In this document: positions 42,081 through 50,657 of the stretch, one piece after another
Layout: each line of letters starts with the position of its first letter
Numbering within the stretch: position 1 is the stretch's first letter
Assembly (NCBI RefSeq): GCF_000373965.1
Contig: NZ_KB892840.1
Span: forward strand, 62,001 to 126,000
DNA: 64,000 nucleotides
Origin: Uliginosibacterium gangwonense DSM 18521
GTDB lineage: Bacteria > Pseudomonadota > Gammaproteobacteria > Burkholderiales > Rhodocyclaceae
Direction: 5' to 3'
Position numbers and translations under genes: made by a program
The notes under the pieces: generated by a model
Seen by the model: the letters and a program-made list of their open reading frames with translations, nothing else
Database searches by the model: none
What the model was told of the DNA's origin: nothing

Positions 42081-45038
42081 TCAGAAGAAGTTGGTCAGCT
42101 CGCGCCAGTTCAGGCGGGTCTTGGCAGTACCTGTCGCCTCAAAGTGAGTTTCATTCCCGGAAGGCTTGCTGGCATTTGTTGAACCCGCAGAGGAACCATA
42201 GTTATAGAAGGTCTTGGGCCAACCTGATGCTGCAGCCTGACCGGCAATATACGTTCCAGTTACACCACACGAACCTTCCACCACATAGGTTACGACCGAA
42301 ATCCCCGTCGCTTCACCATCCCCTGTACGAATAGACAAGGAAGAACGACTGCTAGACCCCATCATGGATCCATCCAAAGCAGACTTACCCGTTGCCAACA
42401 ACAGCGGACCGAATGAATATGCACCCGTCGTCGTAGCATCGCTATCCGCAATACACTTTACATTCAAGGTTTCTTCCTTGGTATAAGGAATCAGGGTCGT
42501 TTCCATATACGACTTGGTTGGTGGCAGGATGGCAGGCAAGGCTGTGATCGAAGCACCTGTTGGAATCGAAGGCACAGTCACATTCGCATCCGAACTGTCT
42601 GATCCACCTGCCCTGGCATACCAAAGGTATGACCAAGACGGATTGCCACTCACCCCATCATACTTCACAGCCGTTACCTGACTCTTGGTCTGTGCCTCCA
42701 CGATTTTTGCGTTTGCAGTTCCGCTGCTAATGAAAGAACCATTCAGACCAAATACAGGCTCGCCGCTGGGTAACTTCAAATCAATATCGTCAAGGCCAGT
42801 CAGCTTTTCGCCATCGGCAGTCATCTCGTAGAGCTTCCGGCCAGTGCTGCCAACCATGATGCTGCTGTCACTCCAGTAGATCAGGTTGGAACTCTCCTTG
42901 TCACTCGTTCCCAACACTGTATCCAGAGAATGCTCCGAAATCGTCCCACTACCGTCGGCATTGCGAACAACCAGTTTGTGATCGACTACGTACGCGACCT
43001 TCCCCGCGTTGTCCTGGCTAACAGCCTCAGTGGGCGCAGCCCCGCCAAAAGGCCAACCTGTAGTGGGCACCCCGGCTGCAATATCTGCATAGGCACCTCC
43101 CGGGGAATTCTTCCCGGAGCGATAATCGTAAAAAGCAATGCCACTAGAGGTTGCCAAAGCATCACCATCTGCGTTCGTTTGGATTGAGAAGTGCAAAGCA
43201 CCTCCTAGTGCAGAACCGGTAATGTAATACTTACCATCAATTTCAACTGTACTGATCTGCCCCCAAGGATGCGCATTCATGATGGCATCTGCAGCAGCCT
43301 TCTTAGCCGCTGCGGTAGCGGTAGTGGAAATCGGTTGAATTTTCTGTCCAATATCGTAAGGCATCCAGCCCCAATTGAAACCGCCTGTTTCTCTATCGAT
43401 GGAATACAGGAAACCATCTTCACTTACGAAAATTATTGATTTGCCAAAAATAACGGGGGCCGTGCGCCAAGGGCGACCAAACACAGAATCACTTGCCCGA
43501 CTGCCCAATTCCTCTACCGAAGGGTTCAGAATGCGTTCAACATACGGCTTAGCCCAAGTACTGCCTGCAATGGTCGTAATATTCGTGGTGTTGTCATTCG
43601 TATACATATGCGCCCTGCGCCACGTATCACCTCGGGATTCGCCATTGACAGTAACCTTCCCGCTCTTCATGGCCACCAATTGCGTTGCAGCGCTCCACGC
43701 CTGCGTACCGTAAGTACCGTTGGACATGATGTGGTAAGCCACCAAATCGCCCGAAATCCCTGCAGTCTGCGTGCCATCCGATGCGGTTGTACCATCGCGT
43801 TGCGTGGCAACATAGGCGTAACCATCGGTTGTCTGTATGACATTCGAGGAAACTGTCGCCTGACAGTTATCCACGTGCATGGTCGGCGTCACCGCCGTCA
43901 TCGCCAGAGAGTAGGAACTATAGACGTAACCAGCCTTGACGGTGGTCTTATTCCCCTCCATCTGAGATGCTTTGTAGAAATAGAAGTTCTGAGCGTTGTT
44001 CTGCGTATAAATATTAGTGGCCAAAACCTCACCAATAATAGTCGCTGGCGTCGCACTGGCTGGCTTGAAATCGCCATTATCTACATAAATCCCTGCCGCC
44101 ATCGCCATGGCGCCTTGGGTGTAAAAATTACCTTTGTAGAGATTGATCTGTAGCCGTTCCGGGTGCTCGGCGTTCATCACCGTATACTGCTCGTTATAGA
44201 TCGAACGGCTTTTGCCACTGTTTGCACGCCATGTGCTGTAGTCGCCACCCAGCATCTTCTGGCAACCAGTCGCCGACATGTTGAGGCATGAATTAGATGA
44301 AAGTGAAAAACCTGAACTATCCCAACTGTTAGGACTCACCCCCAGAATATTGAGAACCGCAGTACCTGAGCCCGTGGCTACATCTATATCACAGCTAGCC
44401 GCATGGCCAACATAGTCGATATAGTTTACAGAACTATCTGCAAACGTAACGCCTCTTTTTGTCGAAGCATTACTATTACAAGCGCCAAATGACAAATACT
44501 TGATTTTTACCGCCCCGGTAAAAATCAGCATCGAGTCATTCGGCACATATACCGTGCCGTACTCACCTGCAGGCAGGGAGTAGACTCCACTCCCCATATT
44601 CTTCATCAATGAAGAGCCACTATCAACATTGGTACTTGACGAACTTGAAACGTATGTATCAAGCGTACGCTTGCTACCTGTTGCGGTGCTGGCCTTGGCA
44701 TCCACCGTCTCTGTTACGATATTCCCATTGGCATCAACAGAAGTGTTGCCGAGCGAATCCTTGGCAGGCATCGTAGCCTGACAGGCATTCCCCCCCATCA
44801 CCAAATGGGTGGAATCAGTTCCTATTAAGTTGGAATTAAATATCTGTGCATTACACGTATCATGTTCAGCAGAATTCACAAAACTGATTGTCCCGTTTTT
44901 CATAACGGTGAAGACACCAGGCAGTGTGCTTCCGTCTGTACCTACCGTACACTCAGCTGCAATCGCAACACCGGCGGCTGTGAAACACAGGGCGAGCCCT
45001 AAGGCCAATGCCTGCTTGGTAAAATTCGGAGTTCTCAT
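42081..45038 (-). CDS. PilY1-position large surface protein
   Basis: This 985-residue exported protein has a signal peptide (LALGLALCFTAAGVAIA, cut near residue 28). The C-terminal half contains quinoprotein-like propeller sequence (RTAPVIFGKSIIFVSEDGFLYS, then GQISTVEIDGKYYITGSALGG) as in PilY1. The N-terminal half is unlike classical PilY1: serine- and threonine-rich with many short beta-type repeats. No clear PilY1 calcium loop was found. GGGAGG precedes the ATG. Its place between pilX and pilE argues for a pilus-tip adhesin or assembly factor. Confidence 0.75.
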   Translation of the reverse strand: MRTPNFTKQALALGLALCFTAAGVAIAAECTVGTDGSTLPGVFTVMKNGTISFVNSAEHDTCNAQIFNSNLIGTDSTHLVMGGNACQATMPAKDSLGNTSVDANGNIVTETVDAKASTATGSKRTLDTYVSSSSSTNVDSGSSLMKNMGSGVYSLPAGEYGTVYVPNDSMLIFTGAVKIKYLSFGACNSNASTKRGVTFADSSVNYIDYVGHAASCDIDVATGSGTAVLNILGVSPNSWDSSGFSLSSNSCLNMSATGCQKMLGGDYSTWRANSGKSRSIYNEQYTVMNAEHPERLQINLYKGNFYTQGAMAMAAGIYVDNGDFKPASATPATIIGEVLATNIYTQNNAQNFYFYKASQMEGNKTTVKAGYVYSSYSLAMTAVTPTMHVDNCQATVSSNVIQTTDGYAYVATQRDGTTASDGTQTAGISGDLVAYHIMSNGTYGTQAWSAATQLVAMKSGKVTVNGESRGDTWRRAHMYTNDNTTNITTIAGSTWAKPYVERILNPSVEELGSRASDSVFGRPWRTAPVIFGKSIIFVSEDGFLYSIDRETGGFNWGWMPYDIGQKIQPISTTATAAAKKAAADAIMNAHPWGQISTVEIDGKYYITGSALGGALHFSIQTNADGDALATSSGIAFYDYRSGKNSPGGAYADIAAGVPTTGWPFGGAAPTEAVSQDNAGKVAYVVDHKLVVRNADGSGTISEHSLDTVLGTSDKESSNLIYWSDSSIMVGSTGRKLYEMTADGEKLTGLDDIDLKLPSGEPVFGLNGSFISSGTANAKIVEAQTKSQVTAVKYDGVSGNPSWSYLWYARAGGSDSSDANVTVPSIPTGASITALPAILPPTKSYMETTLIPYTKEETLNVKCIADSDATTTGAYSFGPLLLATGKSALDGSMMGSSSRSSLSIRTGDGEATGISVVTYVVEGSCGVTGTYIAGQAAASGWPKTFYNYGSSAGSTNASKPSGNETHFEATGTAKTRLNWRELTNFF

Positions 45039-45056
45039 GTTGTGCCTCCCTATTTC

Positions 45057-45602
45057 TCAATACAGTTCTTGTGCGGTGGATAGCACAACCAAGGTGCCGT
45101 CACGCTGACCGCCGGCCTTGGCATAAATGGTGAATCGCGCATGCTGGCTGCTGGTGGATTTACTGCCATTACTGGAGACCACCCCACCGCTGGCGCTCGT
45201 GGAGGCCATGCCTTCATACACCACGACATAGCGCCCGCTGGTCCCGGTCATATTGGCCAGATCCGTCAATTCCACCGATTTGGAGTTGAAGGTGTATTCA
45301 TTCCACGGCAGCACGGCAAATGCGGTTTCACCGCGAACATAAAAACCTTTGCCTTTGCTCAACACAGCCTGTTTGACATTGGTTTTCCGCGCCAGAACGG
45401 TCGCCTCAGACAATGCCACCTGCATAGCAGATTCCGCCAGATACAATGCACGTTGGCGATCGCTCCACCCGGCAGCACTGCGCGCTTCCCCAGTCGTTGC
45501 GATGTAACCTGCGGCGGCAATCAAAGACACCATGACGAGCAGAACCAGAGACACCACTAGTGCGGCACCTTGCTGTGCAGACCTGTAGTGAAGTGTTTTC
45601 AT
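45057..45602 (-). CDS. pilX: PilX minor pilin-like protein
   Basis: This 181-residue protein starts MKTLHYRSAQQG then AALVVSLVLLVMVSLIAAAGYIA, a class III-like prepilin signal without Glu5, as is usual for PilX (the residue at position 5 is Val). The following RALYLAESAMQVALSEA helix is typical. Its stop lies 18 bases before pilY1, and its start overlaps the pilW stop. It helps prime pilus assembly with PilV, PilW, FimT and PilY1. Confidence 0.88.
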   Translation of the reverse strand: MKTLHYRSAQQGAALVVSLVLLVMVSLIAAAGYIATTGEARSAAGWSDRQRALYLAESAMQVALSEATVLARKTNVKQAVLSKGKGFYVRGETAFAVLPWNEYTFNSKSVELTDLANMTGTSGRYVVVYEGMASTSASGGVVSSNGSKSTSSQHARFTIYAKAGGQRDGTLVVLSTAQELY

Positions 45603-46708
45603 AGGTTTCGAATCCCTACAGACATTTTCATGGGCAGGTACACATAGCGATCAGTCGGCATGGTCTGCACATCACTATCAAAGGTGTAAGGGACGGCTAC
45701 GGTATTCCCCGGCTTGCTGGAACGAATGAGCATATTGATAGTGACGCCACGTACCGAGAACCACCCACCCAACCCGCCAGCGTTGACGTTGGCAATCAGT
45801 TGGTCAGCCGTTACCGTTTTGACTTCACCTGTGGCAAGCGAGCTGCCCGTGGTGGGTTCCGCAGCCAGTTCATAGGCATAGTTCAAATGCAGGGTAGCCA
45901 CCTGATCTGAGACCAGTTGAGGTTTTGCGTTGCCAAGAATAGCGTCGCGTGCGCTGAGACGATACAGACCCTTGATGTTATTGATGGTAGCCACAAACCA
46001 CCAGACAACATCCAGGCGACCGACGATAGCGCCCGTCTTGTAGATCGACCCCAGCCCTTCCTGTTTGTTGCCCGTGCCAATCCCAGTAGTGGTACCTGCG
46101 GTATGCGTAACAGAGGTAGTAGAGTTACTTGTTGCCTCAAAGATTGAAGAAGCCTTGCAATCGGTAATGAGAAGCGCATCACCGATCTTGACATCCTGCC
46201 CTGCTGCAGGGGTGACAAGCTTGAGTGCAGTAGTGCCATCTGTCATGGCCGAATCAAGCTCGGTCAGCATGCCATTGATGCCACGGATGGCCACGACATC
46301 CGATTGTGAATCAAGCGTGTAAGTGGCAATGATATCTGCCGCTGGCATGGTGACAGTCGCCTGCCCGTCCTTACCTTTGAGCTTGGCGGTTGAGACCGTG
46401 CCACGTGCAAAGCCGACAATACCACCGTTGTCGGGATAGAAGCGGTTACCGTCATTGATGACCTGGGTATAAGTGCCCACTGGCCAGCAGCCAAAATCAC
46501 CTGCGGCACGCACATCACGCGCCAAGGAATCCATGGCTATGCGCCCCTCTGCCTGGATACCGACCATTTCGGTGGATTGGCGGTTGGTGACGCGCTGTGA
46601 GACGAACAAGGCTACAGACCCGCCGACGACGATCAACCCCAGCACCATGGCGATCATCAGTTCAACGAGGGTAAAGCCTTGAGAATACTTAGCTGGTACG
46701 TACTGCAT
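45599..46708 (-). CDS. pilW: PilW minor pilin-like protein
   Basis: This 369-residue minor prepilin begins MQYVPAKYSQG then FTLVELMIAMVLGLIVVGGSVALFV, with Phe1 and Glu5. The start at 46708 has GGAAAAAG upstream and lies within the last codons of pilV; 24 upstream codons were removed because they do not fit a prepilin leader. The long C-terminal domain has alternating strands as in PilW. It is in an operon with fimT, pilV, pilX and pilY1. Confidence 0.88.
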   Translation of the reverse strand: MQYVPAKYSQGFTLVELMIAMVLGLIVVGGSVALFVSQRVTNRQSTEMVGIQAEGRIAMDSLARDVRAAGDFGCWPVGTYTQVINDGNRFYPDNGGIVGFARGTVSTAKLKGKDGQATVTMPAADIIATYTLDSQSDVVAIRGINGMLTELDSAMTDGTTALKLVTPAAGQDVKIGDALLITDCKASSIFEATSNSTTSVTHTAGTTTGIGTGNKQEGLGSIYKTGAIVGRLDVVWWFVATINNIKGLYRLSARDAILGNAKPQLVSDQVATLHLNYAYELAAEPTTGSSLATGEVKTVTADQLIANVNAGGLGGWFSVRGVTINMLIRSSKPGNTVAVPYTFDSDVQTMPTDRYVYLPMKMSVGIRNL

Positions 46709-47063
46709 ATTCAGCTTTTTCCGGAGTTGATTTGCCTGGAGGCGTCCAGGTGATGGTGACGGTACAGACATTTGCCGCACAAGCTACGCTGCCGGTGCCC
46801 TGCGGCAAATCCCGTTTAATATCTGTCTTCCAGGATTCCAGGCTACCTGTCTGCCAATTTTTCCCAGAATAATTGAACGACAGACCGTCCAGTGCAGTTT
46901 GTGCATAGGCACCCGCCAGCAAGGTGTAACGTGAATCGGCATTTTGGCGCACAGCCTCGGATTGCAGCTTGAGCGCACCTACCATGCCAATCGAGAGAAC
47001 CAGCACAGCGATCAGCACCTCAATCAGGGATGAGCCCTGTTGTGACTCAAGATGTTTTGACAC
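46689..47063 (-). CDS. pilV: PilV minor pilin-like protein
   Basis: This 124-residue prepilin starts at GTG 47063 (SKHLESQQG then SSLIEVLIAVLVLSIGMVGA), with GGAGG eight bases upstream inside the fimT coding sequence. The cut site is after Gly with Ser at +1 and Glu5, a form seen in PilV. Earlier in-frame starts give a leader too long for a prepilin. The stop overlaps the pilW start region by 20 bases. Confidence 0.87.
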   Translation of the reverse strand: MSKHLESQQGSSLIEVLIAVLVLSIGMVGALKLQSEAVRQNADSRYTLLAGAYAQTALDGLSFNYSGKNWQTGSLESWKTDIKRDLPQGTGSVACAANVCTVTITWTPPGKSTPEKAEYAVRTS

Positions 47064-47646
47064 TGGCTTTTCCTCCAGGCTGGATCTGCACCTGCACCGT
47101 TTTAGCGCTTCCAGTATTAGCGCCTGCAATGAAGCTCAACGTCACCGTATTGGTATTTGCGCCAATGCCGGAAGGCAGGTAGGACACCGAACACATGCCC
47201 GGCAATTCGCTTGACGCTGCGCAGGCGTCAACATTGAGAACAGCGTTGCCGTAACGGGCGGTGAAATCTGTCTTGCTCAGACAAGTCACAGCCTTGGGCT
47301 GTGCCACGCCGGTTGAGGTATTGGTGTCCCAACGCACAACGGCCCATGCAGCATCGCCACAACTGCCGGTTACCGAAGTGCCTGAAAGCGTATTGGTATT
47401 GGTTTGAACCAGGAGCACAGTACGGCTGCCAGTCTGCGAGGCCAAGGCACGCGCACTGGCGGCGGCACGCAAAAAGCCATCCGAAGCCCCTTCTGACTTG
47501 GCTTGTTGAACACGATCAGAGAAGTTGACCACAGCAATCGCCAACAGGATTGCTGACACCGAAAGCGTCACCAATAGTTCGATTGCGGTAAAGCCTCTGC
47601 CTCGAATCCGCCCCCTCGCATTGCTTCGGGCGTAGTTTTTTGACAT
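47047..47646 (-). CDS. fimT: FimT/GspH-like minor pilin
   Basis: This 199-residue prepilin begins MSKNYARSNARGRIRGRG then FTAIELLVTLSVSAILLAIAVVNF. The leader is basic and long; Phe1 and Glu5 are present. The soluble domain has a GspH/FimT layout with CACGGA-like spacing of cysteines (GSCGDA, VTCLS, DACAAS, GMCSV). GGAGGAAAAA supports ATG 47646. It is the first gene of the minor pilin operon. Confidence 0.87.
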   Translation of the reverse strand: MSKNYARSNARGRIRGRGFTAIELLVTLSVSAILLAIAVVNFSDRVQQAKSEGASDGFLRAAASARALASQTGSRTVLLVQTNTNTLSGTSVTGSCGDAAWAVVRWDTNTSTGVAQPKAVTCLSKTDFTARYGNAVLNVDACAASSELPGMCSVSYLPSGIGANTNTVTLSFIAGANTGSAKTVQVQIQPGGKASVKTS

Positions 47647-48014
47647 TTTTTCCTCCAGCATCTCTATCAATGAAGATATGCTGAGTGCAATTACAGTTAT
47701 TTGATGCGATAGTGCCGCAGGCGGGGGTTTCCCGCAATAGAAAACGATATCAAGACACCGAACGGCGGGAAAAAACCGACGAACGGCCAATAAAACATAT
47801 AACTTTAGTAGTATATATTGGCATAAAAAAACGAAATCAAATCAACAAAATGCATTGATCATTGAAAGTATATAGTCACCCTTGCCGTATATCCTGCCGT
47901 TCATCCTCCAAATTCATTACCAGAAATCGAAGATAAAAAAAGGGCGCCCCAAGCGCCCTTTGTCAATACAAAACCTAGCAGCAGGTGTATCCCCCACCAG
48001 TCGAAATGTGAATA
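47647..48014. promoter_or_regulatory. Spacer with pilin-operon promoter region and ffh terminator
   Basis: This 368-base spacer has no supported gene. The part from 47791 to 47930 is AT-rich with TATA-like elements on both strands (around 47797-47820) and probably holds the promoter of the minor pilin operon on the minus strand. The ffh terminator occupies 47935-47961. Confidence 0.45.
47935..47961 (-). terminator. Terminator of ffh
   Basis: AGGGCGC (47941-47947) with GCGCCCT (47953-47959) and a five-base loop; the minus strand continues with TTTTTT. Confidence 0.88.
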
Positions 48015-49376
48015 TCAGAAGCGAGGCATCATGCCTTTCATTCCGCCCAAGCCACGCATGAGCTTACCCAGGCCGCCCTTGGAGAACTGCTTCATCATCT
48101 TCTGCATCTGCTCAAACTGGTTGAGCAGGCGATTGACTTCTTGCACCTGCACCCCTGCTCCTGTAGCAATGCGACGCTTGCGGCTGGCTTTGATAAGCTC
48201 TGGGCGCGCGCGCTCAGCGGGGGTCATGGAATTGATGATCCCTTCCACACGGCCAATCGCCTTTTCCTCCGCTCCGCCTTGCAGTTGGGAGGCGGCCTGG
48301 GCAAACTGGGCTGGCATTTTGTCCATCAACTTGGAGATGCCACCCATTTTGCGCATCTGGGCGATCTGCTCTTTAAAGTCATTCAGATCAAAGTTTTTGC
48401 CCTTCTTGAGCTTTTCAGCCAGATCAAGCGCGGCCTGCTCATCCACGGCAGAGCGGGCCTCTTCAACCAAAGAGAGGATGTCGCCCATGCCCAGGATACG
48501 GCTGGCCATCCGATCGGGGTAGAACTCATCCAGGCCGGTAAGCTTTTCACCGACCCCGGTAAACTTGATGGGGGCACCTGTTACGTGACGCACGGACAAG
48601 GCCGCGCCACCACGTGAATCGCCATCCAGCTTGGTCAGCACAACCCCAGTCAGCGGTAGCGCTGCGTGAAACGCCCGGGCAGTATTCACGGCATCCTGCC
48701 CCTGCATGGCATCGACGACAAACAGGGTTTCAATGGGGTTCAAGGTCACGTGGAGCTGGCGGATTTCTTCCATCATGGCTTGATCGACGGTGATCCGGCC
48801 TGCCGTATCCACCAACAAGACATCAAAATAGTGGCGTTTGGCGTAATCCACGGCTGCCCGTGCAATATCAACAGGCAGCTGATCAGCTTGGGAGGGGAAA
48901 AACTCGGCGCCTACCTGAGTGGTGACAGTCTGCAACTGGGCAATAGCCGCAGGGCGGTAGACGTCACAGGAGACGGTAAGCACCTTTTTGCGGTGTTTTT
49001 CCTTGAGCCATTTAGCGAGTTTGGCTACGGTTGTGGTTTTACCGGCACCTTGCAAGCCTGCCATCAGGATTATTGCGGGCGGTTGTGTGGCAAAATTGAG
49101 GGCTGCCTGACTTCCTCCCATAATCTCGGTGAGTTCGCGCTGGACGACACCGACCAAAGCTTGACCGGGAGTAAGCGAGCCGATGACCTCCTGCCCCACG
49201 GCACGTTCCTTGATACGGGCAACCAGGTCTTTGACGACAGGCAACGCCACATCGGCTTCCAACAGGGCCATACGGACTTCCCGTAGCATGTCGGCAATGT
49301 TGTCTTCCGTCAGGCGTGCTTGCCCCCTGAGGTTCTTGACGAGTTTAGCGAGTCGGTTGGTCAGATTATCCAGCAT
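48015..49376 (-). CDS. ffh: Signal recognition particle protein Ffh
   Basis: This 453-residue GTPase binds 4.5S RNA and signal sequences and docks membrane-protein ribosomes at FtsY. The N domain is followed by the G domain: GLQGAGKTTTVAKLA (P-loop), DTAGRI, TKLDGDSRGGAAL. The methionine-rich M domain lies at the C-terminus (ending GLGGMKGMMPRF). Gene and product are full length. It is divergent from the CcsA-like gene, a common betaproteobacterial arrangement. Confidence 0.97.
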   Translation of the reverse strand: MLDNLTNRLAKLVKNLRGQARLTEDNIADMLREVRMALLEADVALPVVKDLVARIKERAVGQEVIGSLTPGQALVGVVQRELTEIMGGSQAALNFATQPPAIILMAGLQGAGKTTTVAKLAKWLKEKHRKKVLTVSCDVYRPAAIAQLQTVTTQVGAEFFPSQADQLPVDIARAAVDYAKRHYFDVLLVDTAGRITVDQAMMEEIRQLHVTLNPIETLFVVDAMQGQDAVNTARAFHAALPLTGVVLTKLDGDSRGGAALSVRHVTGAPIKFTGVGEKLTGLDEFYPDRMASRILGMGDILSLVEEARSAVDEQAALDLAEKLKKGKNFDLNDFKEQIAQMRKMGGISKLMDKMPAQFAQAASQLQGGAEEKAIGRVEGIINSMTPAERARPELIKASRKRRIATGAGVQVQEVNRLLNQFEQMQKMMKQFSKGGLGKLMRGLGGMKGMMPRF

Positions 49377-49416
49377 GAGGTTTCGAATGAGCGTAAGTGG
49401 GAGTTAAACTGCAAGT

Positions 49417-50226
49417 ATGCAAGGAATTCTACTTCATCTACTCGCCACGGCACTGTATATCTGCCTGTGGTTGACCTGTTGGCACGCCAATGAGCGGCCA
49501 AACGGTTCGCGCATGGCGACTACTGTTGTGCTTTGCGCCGCACTGTTGAGCCACGCCCTGGCATTGGGAACGGATCTGTTTGCCGCCCAACATTTTCATT
49601 TTGGCTTGAGCAATGCGTTGTCCATCACCATGTGGCTGGCAATGATGCTATACGCGGTAGAAAGCACGCTGACTCCGCTAGATGGGCTCTTGCTTTTCGC
49701 CGCCCCGGTTGCCGCCATCGCCACCGTCATGCCTGCCGTACTGGGCGGGCATCCTATGGTCGTTCCGCTTAGCGGCTGGGCGTTTCGTCTGCACATCATC
49801 GTCGCCCTGATGGCCTACGGGCTCTTTACCCTGGCGGCCTTCCACGCATTGTTGATGATGGCGATTGAACGCAGCCTACACCACGGCAATCAACCCGGAT
49901 CACTGCGGCGCCTGCCTCCGCTCCTGACCATGGAGCGATTGCTTTTCCGTCTGATCAGCTCTGCATTTGTGTTGTTAACCATCACAATTGTCTCCGGCTT
50001 GTTCTTCTCGCCAGAAATTTTTGGCAAACCCTTTGCACTGACCCACAAGTCTGTATTCAGCATCCTTGCCTGGTTTGTGTTCGGGGCACTGTTGATCGGG
50101 CGTCATCTCTACGGTTGGCGTGGCCGGACAGCGCTACGCTGGACCTTGTCTGGCTTGGTATTGATGCTGCTTGCCTATGTAGGCTCAAGATTTGTGCTTG
50201 AATTCATACTTGGGCGTAGCTACTAG
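49417..50226 (+). CDS. CcsA/YpjD-like cytochrome c assembly family membrane protein
   Basis: This 269-residue protein has about eight hydrophobic segments and belongs to the CcsA/CcmC/HemX group. The tryptophan-rich heme-handling motif of true CcsA is not evident; the region RLHIIVALMAYGLFTLAAFH carries a conserved histidine pair. In E. coli the homologue YpjD (CorE) was proposed to affect divalent-metal transport; the function here is unknown. It lies between ffh and pilB. Confidence 0.85.
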   Translation: MQGILLHLLATALYICLWLTCWHANERPNGSRMATTVVLCAALLSHALALGTDLFAAQHFHFGLSNALSITMWLAMMLYAVESTLTPLDGLLLFAAPVAAIATVMPAVLGGHPMVVPLSGWAFRLHIIVALMAYGLFTLAAFHALLMMAIERSLHHGNQPGSLRRLPPLLTMERLLFRLISSAFVLLTITIVSGLFFSPEIFGKPFALTHKSVFSILAWFVFGALLIGRHLYGWRGRTALRWTLSGLVLMLLAYVGSRFVLEFILGRSY

Positions 50227-50657
50227 CTCGCCACATTGACTAGCAGATCCGGCGGACAATGGGGAATGCACCAATAAAAGTGTTGTAAAAATACATCTCC
50301 GGGCACTATAGACTTTATAGTAAAAGCGGCGCCCCTCAAGGCTGTGCGGAGGTTTTGATGAATGAACAAAAGTGGCTCAACATCTACCTTGAGCGAGCCG
50401 TTATTGCATGAATTGCCGTACAAAAACCGGGGCTTATAGCATTCCGCGCAGTCAGCAGGCATCTTACTCAGATTCTTGAGGCGAATACCGGATTTGCGCT
50501 TTGAGCTCGCCAAGCAGGCGGAGCCAAGGCGCAACAGATATGTGACTGTACCGACTATCGGTACCTCACAGCGGCCTTGACTTGATTACAATCGAAGAAT
50601 CTTCTGTGCTTGATGAACATTGGCACCTAACCCATTGAAAGTCAGACGTTTCAGTAC
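50227..50657. other. Spacer between CcsA-like gene and pilB
   Basis: This 431-base stretch has no gene of convincing length and no tRNA cloverleaf. It includes a short reading frame with a good ribosome site (50358-50411), and its downstream part (about 50430-50580) has a codon-like texture with stops in every frame, possibly a decayed gene. The pilB promoter must be here or upstream. Confidence 0.4.
50358..50411 (+). CDS. Possible 17-residue leader peptide or gene remnant
   Basis: ATG at 50358 has GGAGG five bases upstream, a better ribosome site than that of pilB. The frame reads MNEQKWLNIYLERAVIA and stops. It could be a leader peptide, or the 5' end of a gene destroyed by deletion; the following DNA contains several stops. 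There is no independent evidence of translation. Confidence 0.25.
   Translation: MNEQKWLNIYLERAVIA

Noticed and set aside
50223-50534. 103-codon minus-strand frame in the spacer upstream of pilB
   Set aside because: It shows no recognised family, poor coding texture and no ribosome site.
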